13,185 bases of DNA from JBHIBR01 sp046759145 [NCBI: Nitrospinota bacterium] (GTDB lineage: Bacteria > UBA8248): assembly GCA_046759145.1 (NCBI GenBank), contig JBHIBR010000014.1:1-13185 (forward strand). The letters run 5' to 3'. Under the pieces are notes generated by a model. That model was not told the origin of the DNA, searched no databases, and saw only the letters and a program-made list of their open reading frames with translations. This document shows positions 1 through 9,069 of the stretch, one piece after another. A program made the position numbers and the translations under genes. Within the stretch, counting starts at the first letter, position 1. Each line of letters starts with the position of its first letter.

Positions 1-1037
1 TGGCGCCCGCGGGTGAAGACGATGAGGGCACCTCCCTCCAGGAACTTGTCCGAAACCTCCACCGCCTGACGCAGTAAGCCGCCGGGGTTGTTCCGCAGGT
101 CCAGAATCACCCCCCGCACCCTCTCCCCCTCAAGCTGGGAGAGGGCGCGCTCGAGCTCTTCCACGGTTTCCTGGTGAAAGATCCGCACGCGGACGTAGCC
201 CACCCCGCCCTTGAGCCGGCGCACCTTGACGCTGCGGACGCGGATGATGGCGCGCACAATGGGGAACTCGCGAGGGCGGTCAAACCCCGCCCGCTGGATG
301 GCGAGTACCACCCGGGTGCCCGGCCGGCCCCGCATCCGCTTGACCACCTCGAAGAGGGACATCCCCTCGGTGGGATGGCCGTCCACCGCCACGATATGGT
401 CGCCCGCGCGGATGCCCGCCCGGTAGGCCGGTGTGTTCTCGATGGGGGCGACGACGATGAGCTTGCCGTTGCGGATCGCGATCTCGATCCCCAGCCCTCC
501 GAACCGCCCCGTCGTCTCCACCTGAAGCTCCCGGAAGACCTCGGGCGGGAGGAAGTTGGTGTGCGAGTCCAGCTTGGAGAGCATCCCGCGGATGGCCGCA
601 TAGGCCAGCAAGCGGGGCGCCATCGGAGGCGCGGCCCTCTGCCGGACGAAGGCGAACGCCCGCCCGAAAGCGGCAAAATCCCGCTCCGGCCCCCGGCCCA
701 CCCGCAGGCTCAGGCTCGCTTGCCCGATGGAGAGGGTGACCTGCCGGGGTCCCCCGCTGAGCTCCACCCTGCGGGCGCCCACCTTCTGCCGCAACCCTTC
801 CAGTGCACCCCAGTAAAGGAGCTTGAGGTCGGGGTAGGTGACGTAGTTCTCCTCCACCAGGCTCACCACCTCGCGGAGGAGGCGCAGGGCCGCCTCCTCC
901 TCCTCGGTGAGCGCCTGCCGGCGGGGGGCCTCGGCCCGGGCCGATAGGGGACGGCCGGGGGAGGAGGCGCAACTGGCCACCACCCCCAGGAGGAGGAAGA
1001 GGGCCAGGAGGGGGTGGCGGAAGGGGTGTCCTCTCAT
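1..1037 (-). CDS. S41-family C-terminal processing peptidase lipoprotein (partial, 3' end off the window)
   Basis: Serine-type tail-specific protease, expected on the periplasmic side of an envelope membrane. The visible 345 residues begin at ATG 1037 with a hydrophobic signal (residues 9-20) and lipobox VASC, so Cys23 should be lipidated. A helical N-terminal region contains the family-typical RGMLSKLDSHTNFLPP (about 150-165). A PDZ domain spans about 177-262 (GGLGIEI, AGDHIVAVDG). The start of the peptidase core follows, with GVILDLRNNPGGLL at about 309-322. The catalytic Ser/Lys region lies beyond the left edge, so activity cannot be judged. The ribosome site before the ATG is only moderate (GAAG). 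The next gene is divergent, across a 265-bp gap. Family assignment is secure; the substrate is unknown. Confidence 0.9.
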   Translation of the reverse strand, partial: MRGHPFRHPLLALFLLLGVVASCASSPGRPLSARAEAPRRQALTEEEEAALRLLREVVSLVEENYVTYPDLKLLYWGALEGLRQKVGARRVELSGGPRQVTLSIGQASLSLRVGRGPERDFAAFGRAFAFVRQRAAPPMAPRLLAYAAIRGMLSKLDSHTNFLPPEVFRELQVETTGRFGGLGIEIAIRNGKLIVVAPIENTPAYRAGIRAGDHIVAVDGHPTEGMSLFEVVKRMRGRPGTRVVLAIQRAGFDRPREFPIVRAIIRVRSVKVRRLKGGVGYVRVRIFHQETVEELERALSQLEGERVRGVILDLRNNPGGLLRQAVEVSDKFLEGGALIVFTRGR

Positions 1038-1302
1038 GGGCGGCTTCTTGTCCCTACGGAGTGGAACCTCGCGCCCCTGGATGGCCCTGAGAGATGCACC
1101 CCCGGGGGCTGGGTCGGAACGACGCCATTCTAATACACGGGGAGGCCCCCGTGCGCAAGGGGGCCGCGCTGGTGGGTGGAGCTCCTCCTCCCTTCTCCCC
1201 TCACTCCTCGCGCGTTAGATTGGGGGTGTCCTCTCCGAGGCTCGAACCCTGGGGGCGGGCCCGGATGGCCGTCTGAGAGGAAGGAGGGGCGGAGGCTCAC
1301 CC
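1038..1302. other. Divergent intergenic region between the S41 protease and glycosyltransferase genes
   Basis: This 265-bp non-coding gap must hold the 5' signals of both flanking genes. A perfect 7-bp stem with a 4-base loop (CACGGGG-AGGC-CCCCGTG) sits at 1136-1153. On the minus strand, TTGCGC-N17-TATTAG is only a weak promoter match for the protease gene. A GGAGG-type ribosome site precedes the glycosyltransferase ATG. I see no convincing RNA gene here. Confidence 0.4.
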
Positions 1303-1980
1303 ATGCTCATCTCCATCATCCTCCCCGTGCTGAACGAGGCGACGACCATCGAGGAGACCCTGGACGCGCTCGATGGATTGGAGGGGGAGCGGGAGGTGAT
1401 CGTGGTGGACGGCGGCAGCGCGGACGGGACGGCGGAGCTCGCCGCCCCCCGCGCCCGCGTGTTGCGCGCGCCCCGCGGGCGGGCCAGGCAGATGAACGCC
1501 GGCGCCCGGGCCGCCCGGGGGGAGGCCCTCCTCTTCCTCCACAGCGACACCCGCCTTCCGCCGGGCGCGCTACGTCTGGTGGCGGAAGCGCTCCGGGACC
1601 CCGCCTGCGTGGGGGGCGGTTTCCGCCACCGCTTCGACCGCGAGGGGGCCTACCTGCGCTTCACCAGCAGGCTCGCCAACTGGAGGGCTCGATTCTTGGG
1701 CCTCTTCTTCGGAGACCAGGGACAATTCGCACGCCGGGAGGTTTTCGAGCAGGTGGGAGGCTTCCCCGACGTCCCCCTCTTCGAGGACTGGGAGCTGAGC
1801 CGCAAGCTCCGGGCCCGGGGGAAGCTCGTCCTCCTGCCGGAGGCTGTCCTCACCTCGGCCCGCCGGGTGGAGCGCTGGGGGATGGGGCGCGCCCTCCTCA
1901 CGTGGTACGGGCTGGGCTGCCTCTACCTCCTCGGCGTGCCCCCCGAGAGGCTTGCTCGCTTCTACGGGGATATCCGCTAG
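1303..1980 (+). CDS. TIGR04283-type family 2 glycosyltransferase
   Basis: A GT-A fold, family 2 type glycosyltransferase of 225 residues, full length for this subgroup. The start MLISIILPVLNEATTIEETL is the first beta strand and nucleotide-binding segment. VVDGGSADGT (35-43) and HSDT (80-83) are the sugar-nucleotide and DXD-like metal sites. GDQGQFARREVF (137-148), FEDWELSRKLR (160-170) and LLTSARR-like LTSARRVERWG (183-193) are the signatures of the TIGR04283 group, known as rSAM/selenodomain-associated transferase 2 and annotated in some genomes as arsenosugar biosynthesis glycosyltransferase. No TIGR04282 partner, radical SAM gene or arsenic gene is next to it, so the pathway is open. A purine-rich GGAGG ribosome site precedes the ATG. 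Its TAG overlaps the stop of the convergent Lon-like gene. Confidence 0.9.
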   Translation: MLISIILPVLNEATTIEETLDALDGLEGEREVIVVDGGSADGTAELAAPRARVLRAPRGRARQMNAGARAARGEALLFLHSDTRLPPGALRLVAEALRDPACVGGGFRHRFDREGAYLRFTSRLANWRARFLGLFFGDQGQFARREVFEQVGGFPDVPLFEDWELSRKLRARGKLVLLPEAVLTSARRVERWGMGRALLTWYGLGCLYLLGVPPERLARFYGDIR

Positions 1981-4457
1981 GACTGGCCGGAGCCGCCCGG
2001 CCGGGGCTCCGGGACCTCCTCCTCTTCCCGCTCCTCCTCGCGCTCCCGACCACGGCGGCGGGCGATGCGCTGGAGCTCTTCGAAGAATTCCCTCAGGCGC
2101 GCCTCCACCCGGCCGTGCACGCTCTCCGGGGGGAACTCGCCGTCGGGCCCGCGCTCGCCCGCGGGGACGCCCGTGAGGATCTCGACCCCCTCGTCCACCG
2201 TCCGGACCGAGTAGATGTGGAAGCGGCCCTCGGCCACCGCCTCCACCACCTCTTCCTTGAGCATGAGGTTCTTGACGTTCTGGTGGGGGATGAGGACCCC
2301 CTGCTCCCCGGTGAGCTCTCCCACCGCCCGGCAGACGTCGAAGAAGCCCTCCACCTTCTCGTTCACCCCGCCGATGGGCTGGAGCTCCCCCTTCTGGTTC
2401 ACCGACCCCGTGACCGCGATGCCCTGCTTGATGGGGAGACCTGAGAGGCCGCTCAACAGGGCGTAGAGCTCTGTGGAGGAGGCCGAGTCCCCCTCCACCC
2501 CCTCGTAGGACTGCTCGAAGCACAGGCTCGCCGAGAGCGCCAGGGGGCGCTTGCGGGCGTACTGGGCGCCCAGGTAGCCGGAGAGGATGAGCACTCCCTT
2601 GTCGTGGATGCGCCCCGAGAGGCGGCTCTCGCGCTCGATGTTGATGACCCCTTTCTCTCCCATGAAGGCCTGGGCGGTGATCCGGGAGGGCTTGGCGAAG
2701 CTGTAATCGCCGAAGGCCATCACCGCCAGGCCGTTCACCTGCCCCACCTCCTCCCCGGCCACGCCCACCAGCAAGGTGCCCTCGGCGATGAGCTCCTTGA
2801 TGCGCTGGTGGATGAGGTCGGAGCGGAACACCTTCTCCCGGATGGCACGCTGGACGTGCTCGCCCGTGACACAGGTGCCGCCGTCGCGGGAGGCCCAGTG
2901 GTGGGATTCCAGCATCAGGTCCAGCACCTCGCTGAAGCGGGCGCTCAGCTTGCGCTGGTCGGCGGCGAGCCGCGCCCCGTACTCCACCACCCGGGCGACT
3001 GCCGAGCGGTCGAAGGGCTTCAGGTTTCGCTCCCGGCAGTGAAAGGCGATGAAGGCCACGTAGTCGCCGATGTTCTCCAGCTTCCGCTCCATCTGGTGGT
3101 CGAAGTCGGCCTTCACCTTGAACATCTTGGAGAAGTCCTCGTCCAGGTGGAACAGGAGGTAGTAGATATAGGGGGAGCCGATCATCACCACCTTCAGGTC
3201 CACCGGGATGGGGGCGGGCTTCACCCCGGTAGAGATGGTGAAGCCGTAGAGCTCCCCCAGTTCCTCGATGCGGACCTCGCGGTTGCGGATGACGCGCTTG
3301 AGGGCGGGCCACACGCCCGGGCTCACGAGCGCATCCAGGGCGTTCACCACCAGGAAGCCCCCGTTGGCCCGGAGCAGCGAGCCCGCCCGGATCATGGTGA
3401 AGTCGGTGGTGTAGGTGCCGAAGAAAGCCCGCTTCTCGACGCGACCGAAGAGGTTGTTGTAGGTAGGGTTCGTCTCCACCACCACGGGGGCGGCCTCCCG
3501 CTCGGAGTTGTCCACCGCCACGTTCACCTCATAGGCCCGGAACCCCTCCTCCCGCTGGGCCCGCTGGACGAAATGGAAGGCAGGCGTCCCCTCCCCCTCC
3601 TCCCCCCGACGGAAGTCGTCCAGGTGCTCCAGCACGTGCTCACGCACCCGCTCGAGATAGCCCACCACCTGGTCGAACTCCCGGTAGCGCTCCCGGAGCT
3701 CCTCGACGGGGGGGGCCACGGCGAAGAGGCCGATCTCGCGGTCCAGCTCGGCGAGCCTCTGGCGCAGCTCCTTCTCGATGCCCTTGACCTCCTTGACGAA
3801 GTCGGCGATCTCAGCGTTGAAGGCGATGCGCTTTCGGTCTAACTCCTCCCGGACCTCCCGGGGCAGGCGGTTAAACTGCTCTTCCTGGGCGGGCTCGCCC
3901 CCGATGAGGGGGATGAGGACAAAACCGCCCTGGGCGCCCCGGATGGCGAAGCCTGCCTTGCGGGCCCGCTCCTCGAGCTCGCGGAAGATAGCCTGCTGGC
4001 GCCGCTGGGCGGACTCGTGGAGCTCCTTGCGGCACTCCTCGTGGGTCTCCCCCTCGAAGGCCCGCGGGATGTCCGCCCGGAGCTGGCGGATGAGCGCCTC
4101 CATGTCCTTGCGCAGGGCCTTCCCCGTGCCCACAGGCAGCAGCAGGCAGACGGGGCGTTCGGGCTCGTCGAAGTTGTTCACGAAGACGAGGTCAGGGGGG
4201 ACGGGGCGGCCAGAGGCCACCCGCTCGCAGTAGGACTTGCAGATGGTGGTCTTGCCCGTGCCGGGGGCCCCCGCGATGTAGATGTTGAACCCGGGCGAGG
4301 TCATCTCCAGGCCGAACTCAAGAGCCCGCATGGCGCGCTCTTGGCCGATGATCGTCCCCAGGGGCTCCACCTTCTCGGTGGTCTCGCAGGCGATCTCCCC
4401 GGGGGACGCCCGCCAGCGCAACTCCTCGGGCTTGAGTTCGCGGAGATTGTGGGCCAT
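1977..4457 (-). CDS. Lon-family AAA+ ATP-dependent protease (LonB-like, AAA_32/Lon_C architecture)
   Basis: Cytoplasmic ATP-dependent serine protease of 826 residues. Walker A GAPGTGKTT lies at 63-71. A long charged, helical insertion (about 110-290, coiled-coil-like) interrupts the AAA+ module, as in the PF13654-type Lon-like family. A second core part contains NGGFLVVNALDAL. The C-terminal Lon peptidase domain has catalytic Ser658 in EGDSASS and Lys701 in GGVNEKVEGFF. The 43-residue Ser-Lys spacing equals that of E. coli Lon (Ser679/Lys722). The tail ends in an Arg/Glu-rich acidic stretch. The start MAHNLRELKPEELRW (ATG 4457) is chosen because homologues begin this way and the promoter at 4542-4570 lies between it and the more upstream in-frame ATG at 4634. 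It has no substrate-recognising LON N-terminal domain, so it is not canonical Lon. Confidence 0.93.
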   Translation of the reverse strand: MAHNLRELKPEELRWRASPGEIACETTEKVEPLGTIIGQERAMRALEFGLEMTSPGFNIYIAGAPGTGKTTICKSYCERVASGRPVPPDLVFVNNFDEPERPVCLLLPVGTGKALRKDMEALIRQLRADIPRAFEGETHEECRKELHESAQRRQQAIFRELEERARKAGFAIRGAQGGFVLIPLIGGEPAQEEQFNRLPREVREELDRKRIAFNAEIADFVKEVKGIEKELRQRLAELDREIGLFAVAPPVEELRERYREFDQVVGYLERVREHVLEHLDDFRRGEEGEGTPAFHFVQRAQREEGFRAYEVNVAVDNSEREAAPVVVETNPTYNNLFGRVEKRAFFGTYTTDFTMIRAGSLLRANGGFLVVNALDALVSPGVWPALKRVIRNREVRIEELGELYGFTISTGVKPAPIPVDLKVVMIGSPYIYYLLFHLDEDFSKMFKVKADFDHQMERKLENIGDYVAFIAFHCRERNLKPFDRSAVARVVEYGARLAADQRKLSARFSEVLDLMLESHHWASRDGGTCVTGEHVQRAIREKVFRSDLIHQRIKELIAEGTLLVGVAGEEVGQVNGLAVMAFGDYSFAKPSRITAQAFMGEKGVINIERESRLSGRIHDKGVLILSGYLGAQYARKRPLALSASLCFEQSYEGVEGDSASSTELYALLSGLSGLPIKQGIAVTGSVNQKGELQPIGGVNEKVEGFFDVCRAVGELTGEQGVLIPHQNVKNLMLKEEVVEAVAEGRFHIYSVRTVDEGVEILTGVPAGERGPDGEFPPESVHGRVEARLREFFEELQRIARRRGREREEEREEEEVPEPRPGGSGQS

Positions 4458-4541
4458 GGGCTGCTGCCTCGCGGATGGCGGGAGAGGTACCTTTCCCCGG
4501 GGGTCCTCCCGTTCTCTCCTGGTTCCTCTCGCCCCAAACCG

Positions 4542-4570
4542 AGTATAGAGAGCCCCTCCACCCCTGTCAA
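4542..4570 (-). promoter_or_regulatory. Sigma-70-type promoter of the Lon-like protease gene
   Basis: On the minus strand TTGACA (4570-4565) is followed by exactly 17 bases and TATACT (4547-4542), a near-perfect housekeeping promoter. Transcription should begin near 4535, giving a leader of about 78 nt before the ATG at 4457. Its -35 box is only 11 bp from a possible -35 box of the divergent aminotransferase gene. Confidence 0.8.
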
Positions 4571-4581
4571 AGCGGGCCGCC

Positions 4582-4612
4582 TTGACGGGCGCCGCCCGGC
4601 CGGGAGTAGTAT
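4582..4612 (+). promoter_or_regulatory. Possible promoter of the aminotransferase gene
   Basis: TTGACG (4582-4587) and TAGTAT (4607-4612) lie upstream of the ATG at 4656, but the 19-base spacer is longer than usual. It is back-to-back with the Lon-like promoter. Suggestive only. Confidence 0.35.
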
Positions 4613-4655
4613 GGGAGCGGCATCCGGGGCTCATCCTCTGCGGAAAGGAAGCGCC

Positions 4656-6026
4656 ATGACGAACCCCCTCTCAGTCCAGGAGCTGCGCGCACTCGACCGC
4701 GCTCACGTGTGGCACCCCCTCCTCCAGCACCGCGACCTGGAGAGACGACCCCTGAGCGTCATGGTCCGGGCCGAGGGCTGCAGTGTCTGGGACGCCGAGG
4801 GGCGGGAGTACCTGGACGCCATGGCGGGTCTGTGGTGCGTGAACATCGGCTACGGGCGCAAGGAGGTGGCGGATGCCGCCTACGCCCAGATGCTCAAGCT
4901 CCCCTACTACCCCCTCAGCCAGATCCACGAGCCCGCCGTGCGCCTTGCGGCCAAGCTGGCCGAGCTGCTGCCCGAGGGCCTGGACCGCTTCTTCTTCGTG
5001 AACAGCGGCTCCGAGGCGGTGGAGACCGCCCTCAAGATGGCCCGCGCCTGGGGCTGGCAGAACGGGGGGCGCTACAAGGTGATCGCCCGCTACCGGGCCT
5101 ACCACGGCCTCACCCTAGGGGCGACCTCGGCCACGGGGCAGACGCTGCGCCGGCAGGCCTTCGAGCCCCTGGTGCCGGGCTTCTCCCACGCCCGGCCCCC
5201 TTACTGCTACCGCTGCCCTTGGGGTCACACGGCCTCCCCGCGCTGCTGCCTCCAGGGCGTATCGGAAGTGGAGGACATCATCCGCTACCAGGGGCCGGAG
5301 ACGGTGGCGGCCGTGATCGCCGAGCCCATCATCGGGGGGGGCGGGGTGATCCCCTCCCCCGACGGTTACCTGGAAGGGCTGCGGGAGGTGTGCGACCGCT
5401 ATGGCTGCCTGCTGATCCTGGACGAAGTGATCACGGGGTTCGGCCGCACGGGGAAGCTCTTCGCGTGCGAGCACTGGGGGGTGGTGCCCGACATCATGGT
5501 CCTCGCCAAAGGCATCGGGAGCGCCTACCTCCCACTCGCGGCGACCGCTGCCCGGGAGTCCGTCTTCGAGGTCTTCTGCCGGGAGGGGGCGCCCCACTTC
5601 GCCCAGGTGAGCACCTACGGGGGCCATCCGGCCGCCTGCGCGGCAGGCTTGGCCAACCTCGAGATCCTGGTGGGCGAGGGCCTAGTCGAGAACGCCCGCG
5701 AGGTGGGCGAGCACCTGGGCCGGGGCCTCGGCCAACTGCGCGACTTCCCCCTGGTCGGAGACGTCCGGGGGAGGGGGCTCATCTGGGGGGTGGAGCTGGT
5801 GGAGGAGGACGGTGCCCCCCTCGCCGCCGAGGAGACCACCCGGGTGGTGGGGCTCGTGCGCGACCGGGGGGTCATCGTCGGCAAGAACAGCGACACCGTG
5901 GCGGGCGTGCAAAACGTCCTGACCGTCGCGCCCCCCCTCATCCTCAACCGCCAGCAAGCCGACCGCATCGTGGACGCGCTGGCCGGCGCCCTGCGCGCGC
6001 ACCAGAGCGCGCGGGGGAGGGGCTGA
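4656..6026 (+). CDS. Class III PLP-dependent aminotransferase (omega-amino acid/taurine:pyruvate type)
   Basis: Fold-type I aminotransferase of 456 residues, full length. The N-terminal HVWHPLLQH (17-25) is typical of omega-amino acid:pyruvate and taurine-type members. [18 protein letters not shown] is the PLP phosphate-binding segment, [14 protein letters not shown] holds the cofactor-N1 Asp256, and [15 protein letters not shown] holds the Schiff-base Lys285. A Cys cluster, CYRCP at 184-188 and CC at 197-198, is seen in some subgroups of the family. It transfers an amino group from an omega-amine or amino acid, probably to pyruvate. The substrate (beta-alanine, taurine, GABA, polyamine) cannot be read from sequence. 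ATG 4656 has a GGAA-type ribosome site. Neighbours give no pathway hint: the gene stands alone between a divergent protease and a convergent copper ATPase. Confidence 0.9.
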   Translation: MTNPLSVQELRALDRAHVWHPLLQHRDLERRPLSVMVRAEGCSVWDAEGREYLDAMAGLWCVNIGYGRKEVADAAYAQMLKLPYYPLSQIHEPAVRLAAKLAELLPEGLDRFFFVNSGSEAVETALKMARAWGWQNGGRYKVIARYRAYHGLTLGATSATGQTLRRQAFEPLVPGFSHARPPYCYRCPWGHTASPRCCLQGVSEVEDIIRYQGPETVAAVIAEPIIGGGGVIPSPDGYLEGLREVCDRYGCLLILDEVITGFGRTGKLFACEHWGVVPDIMVLAKGIGSAYLPLAATAARESVFEVFCREGAPHFAQVSTYGGHPAACAAGLANLEILVGEGLVENAREVGEHLGRGLGQLRDFPLVGDVRGRGLIWGVELVEEDGAPLAAEETTRVVGLVRDRGVIVGKNSDTVAGVQNVLTVAPPLILNRQQADRIVDALAGALRAHQSARGRG

Positions 6027-6124
6027 GGCCGCCGGGGGGCGACCGCCCGCTAGCTCCGCATCCAGGCCGAAGCGCACCCCGCACCAGGTGGAGAAGGGTC
6101 AGCGCCTCCCGCCGAAGCCTCTCT

Positions 6125-8923
6125 TTAGCCCTCCAGCCTCGTCCGCGCGAGCCTGAGGGAGTTGCTCACCACCGAGACCGAGCTGAAGGCCATGGCGGCC
6201 GAGGCGAAGATGGGGCTCAGGAGCAGCCGGAAGAAGGGGTAGAGGACACCGGCCGCGATGGGGATCCCGGCGGTGTTGTAGGCGAAGGCCCAGAAGAGGT
6301 TCTGTTTGATGGTGCGCATGGTGCGCTTGCTGAGGGCGATGGCCCGCACCACGCCCGAGAGGTCCGGCGAGATGAGGGTGATGTCCGAGGCCTCCATGGC
6401 CACGTCCGTGCCCGTGCCGATGGCAATGCCGATATCCGCCTGGGCGAGGGCGGGGGCGTCGTTGATGCCATCTCCCACCATGGCCACCACGTGGCCCTCG
6501 GCCTGGAGCTTCCTGACTTCCTCGGCCTTGCCCTCGGGGAGGACCTCGGCCAGCACCCGGTCGATGCCCACCTGGCGGGCGATGGCCTCGGCGGTGCGGC
6601 GGTTGTCGCCGGTGATCATGGCGATCTGGAGGCCCAGTCTGTGGAGGGCCTCCACGGCGGCGCGGGAGCCCTCCTTGAGAGTGTCCGCCACCGCCACCAC
6701 GCCCGCCGCGCGGCCGCCGGCCACCGGGCCGGAGCGAAAACGCCCACTCCGTTCGGGCCCCAGTTGCTGAGGGGGGCTCGAAAGAGCTGGCTCCCCGCCC
6801 GGGGTCCCCAAGCGGCCTGCCGCTTGGGGTTCCCCGCCCGGGGCCGCGTGGCCCCCGGCGGAGAGGAACATGGCCGTCTTGCCCTCCCCCTCGAGGCGGG
6901 AGGCCTCCGCTTCCAAACCCTCGAGGTCGATGCCCCGCCCCAACAGGAGCCTGCGGGTTCCCAGGAGGACCTGTTCGCCTCCCACGCTCGCCTCGATGCC
7001 CTGGCCCGGGATGGCCCGAAAATCCTCGGGCTCATCGAGGGAGAGGCCCCGCTCCTTTGCCTCCCGGACGATGGCGACGCCCAGCGGGTGCTCTGAGGCC
7101 CGCTCCGCCGAGGCGGCGAGGCGCAGCACCCCCTCCCCGGAGAAGCCCGCCGCCGCCACCACGTCGGTCACCGAGGGCTCCCCCCGGGTGAGGGTGCCCG
7201 TCTTGTCAAAGATGACGGCGGTGAGCTTGTGGGCCGTCTCGAGCGCCTCGCCCCCCCGGATGAGTACCCCCGCCTCGGCGCCCGTCCCCGTCCCCACCAT
7301 GATGGCGGTGGGCGTGGCGAGACCTAAGGCGCAGGGGCAGGCGATGATGAGGACCGCGACGAAGGTAAACAGAGCGTAGTTCAGCCGCGGGTCGGGGCCC
7401 AGGAAGAGCCAGACGAAGAAGGTCAAAACCGCGATCCCGATCACGGCGGGCACGAACACCCCCGCCACCTTGTCCGCAAGCCGCTGGATGGGCGCCTTCG
7501 ACCCCTGGGCCTCCTCCACAAGGCGGATGATCTGGGCGAGGGCAGTCTCCTTCCCCACCCGGGTGGCCTCGAACTTGAAGGCGCCCGTCTTGTTCACCGT
7601 GGCCCCGATGACCTCGTCCCCGGCGCTCTTCTCGACGGGGATGCTCTCGCCGGTGATCATGGATTCATCGAGGGCCGAGAAGCCTTCCCGGATCACCCCG
7701 TCCACGGGGACCTTCTCCCCCGGGCGGACGAGGACCAGGTCGCCCCTCACCACCTCCTGCACCGGGATGTCGAGCTCCTGGCCATCGCGCACCACCCGCG
7801 CCGTCTTGGCCTGGAGGCCCATGAGCTTGCGGATGGCCTCAGAGGTGCGCCCCTTGGCCCGCGCCTCGAGGAGACGGCCCAGGAGGATGAGGGTGATGAT
7901 CACGGCGGCGGTGTCGTAGTAGAGGTCGGGGGCGAGACCACCCTCCGTGAAAAACTGGGGCCTGACTGTGGCCACCAGGCTGTAGAGATAGGCCGCCGAG
8001 GTGCCCACGGCGATGAGGGTGTTCATGTCGGCGGAGAGGTGCCTGGCTGTCGCCCAGGCGCCCCGGTAGAACTGCCAGCCCGCCCAGAACTGGACGGGCG
8101 TGGCGAGGAGGAGCAGGGTGTAGGGGCTGAAGAGGAGGGCGGGGAGCAGTCCCGAGAACCACTCGGGATGGCTCCCCACGAGCACCAGGGCCGAGAGGAC
8201 CGCCCCGGCCGAGAGCTTGCGCTTGAGGGTTGTGAACTCCTTTGCGCGGGCCTCCCGCTCCCTGTCGGGCAGCTCCTCGGGGGCGACTTCCACCACCCTG
8301 TAGCCCACCCGGCGCACCGCCTCCCCCAGGCCGGAGAGGTCGGCGACTCCGGGCACGTAGGCCACGGCCGCCTTCTCGGTGGCGAGGTTCACGCCGGCCG
8401 AGAGCACCCCCGCTACCCCGCGAAGCGAGCGCTCGACCTTGTCCACGCACGAGGCGCAGCTCATCCCCCGGATGGGGAGGATTGCCTCCGCTCGGGCCAC
8501 CTCGTAGCCCGCACCGCGCACGGCCTCGATGAGGTCCGATAGACCCGCCGCGCCAGAGTCGAACTCCACCCGCGCCCGCTCGGCCCCGAAATTGACGCCC
8601 GCTCCCACCACCCCGGGCACCCTCTGGAGGACCCCTTCGATGCGGGCGGCGCAGCTCGCGCAACTCATCCCCCTCACCGGGAGGTCCACCCGGCGCACGG
8701 CCTCCTTCGGCACTGCCGCCACCCCTACCACCTGAGGAGGAGAGGCGTGTGCCCCATGGCGCCTTCCTGCACGGCTTCCCTTCTCCAGGTAAGCCTCCGG
8801 TTCCGCCGCGAATTTGCTCCGGCAAGCCTCGGCGCAGAAGAAATAGCGCCTCCCTTCGTGCTCGTGGACGAAGCGAGCCGTCCCTTCATCCACCTCCATG
8901 CCGCATACGGGGTCGATGGCCAT
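6125..8923 (-). CDS. copA: Copper-translocating P1B-type ATPase with YHS and two HMA domains
   Basis: Inner-membrane pump driving Cu(I) (or Ag) out of the cytoplasm; 932 residues. Order: YHS/TRASH-like domain at 1-48 ([15 protein letters not shown]); HMA domains with GMSCASC at 85-91 and 153-159; transmembrane region with the ion-site CPC at 529-531; TGES in the actuator domain; phosphorylation DKTGT with Asp573; GDGIND at 817-822; and the terminal membrane pair with a conserved NxxSV-type segment ([13 protein letters not shown]). The start is ATG 8923, with GGAGG seven bases upstream, rather than the adjacent TTG. Residues 692-737 are an extra Gly/Pro-rich segment absent from typical CopA sequences, encoded by palindromic DNA (6713-6850). 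A copA label fits the motifs; silver or another soft metal is possible. No CsoR or CueR regulator gene or operator is recognisable nearby. Confidence 0.95.
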   Translation of the reverse strand: MAIDPVCGMEVDEGTARFVHEHEGRRYFFCAEACRSKFAAEPEAYLEKGSRAGRRHGAHASPPQVVGVAAVPKEAVRRVDLPVRGMSCASCAARIEGVLQRVPGVVGAGVNFGAERARVEFDSGAAGLSDLIEAVRGAGYEVARAEAILPIRGMSCASCVDKVERSLRGVAGVLSAGVNLATEKAAVAYVPGVADLSGLGEAVRRVGYRVVEVAPEELPDREREARAKEFTTLKRKLSAGAVLSALVLVGSHPEWFSGLLPALLFSPYTLLLLATPVQFWAGWQFYRGAWATARHLSADMNTLIAVGTSAAYLYSLVATVRPQFFTEGGLAPDLYYDTAAVIITLILLGRLLEARAKGRTSEAIRKLMGLQAKTARVVRDGQELDIPVQEVVRGDLVLVRPGEKVPVDGVIREGFSALDESMITGESIPVEKSAGDEVIGATVNKTGAFKFEATRVGKETALAQIIRLVEEAQGSKAPIQRLADKVAGVFVPAVIGIAVLTFFVWLFLGPDPRLNYALFTFVAVLIIACPCALGLATPTAIMVGTGTGAEAGVLIRGGEALETAHKLTAVIFDKTGTLTRGEPSVTDVVAAAGFSGEGVLRLAASAERASEHPLGVAIVREAKERGLSLDEPEDFRAIPGQGIEASVGGEQVLLGTRRLLLGRGIDLEGLEAEASRLEGEGKTAMFLSAGGHAAPGGEPQAAGRLGTPGGEPALSSPPQQLGPERSGRFRSGPVAGGRAAGVVAVADTLKEGSRAAVEALHRLGLQIAMITGDNRRTAEAIARQVGIDRVLAEVLPEGKAEEVRKLQAEGHVVAMVGDGINDAPALAQADIGIAIGTGTDVAMEASDITLISPDLSGVVRAIALSKRTMRTIKQNLFWAFAYNTAGIPIAAGVLYPFFRLLLSPIFASAAMAFSSVSVVSNSLRLARTRLEG
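6713..6850. repeat. Palindromic 46-codon insertion inside copA (RPE-like element)
   Basis: Compared with the normal continuity of CopA (SAGG then [13 protein letters not shown]), this block adds 46 codons without breaking the frame. A perfect 10-bp stem (6806-6815 with 6820-6829, loop CCTG) is flanked by two exact copies of CCCCGCCCGGGG (6793-6804 and 6832-6843). A second small hairpin GCTC-GAAA-GAGC lies at 6776-6787. This resembles in-frame dispersed palindromic elements such as the Rickettsia RPEs. Only one copy is seen in this window, so calling it a mobile repeat is inference. Confidence 0.5.
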
Positions 8924-9069
8924 CAAGACGCCTCCGGGCTGATTCTCCCCCCTCCCAATATAGTAACATGGCCACGCACTCTGAAATGGCGCGGACTTCG
9001 GCGCCCGGCAGCGATTTATTTCGGATTCTCAGGTAGAAAATAAGCGAATCCTAGAACCGCTGGGTTACG
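8924..9069. other. Intergenic region upstream of copA
   Basis: AT-richer 146-bp spacer between the HicA-like stop and the copA ATG. The GGAGG at 8931-8935 is the copA ribosome site. GGCGC (8988-8992) and GCGCC (9001-9005) can form a short hairpin followed on the minus strand by ATTTC, at most a weak terminator. GGATTC (9023-9028) and GAATCC (9046-9051) form a 6-bp inverted repeat. TACTAT at 8965-8960 on the minus strand may be a -10 box, but no matching -35 and no recognisable copper-regulator operator was found. Confidence 0.35.

Noticed and set aside
1230-1302. GGTTCGAGCC on the minus strand resembling a tRNA T-loop
   Set aside because: The flanking stem has a mismatch, and no acceptor, D or anticodon arms can be built upstream.
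1570-3312. 580-codon minus-strand open frame
   Set aside because: Low-complexity shadow frame inside the Lon-like gene and antisense to the glycosyltransferase.
4458-4634. N-terminal extension of the Lon-like gene from ATG 4634
   Set aside because: Not conserved in the family and it contains the gene's own promoter at 4542-4570.
6027-6124. GGGC-GACC-GCCC hairpin between the aminotransferase and copA stops as a terminator
   Set aside because: Only a 4-bp stem and no T tract on either strand.
4709-7096. Very long open frame of 795 codons on the plus strand
   Set aside because: A Gly/Pro/Arg-rich shadow of the aminotransferase and, antisense, of copA; no recognisable domain.
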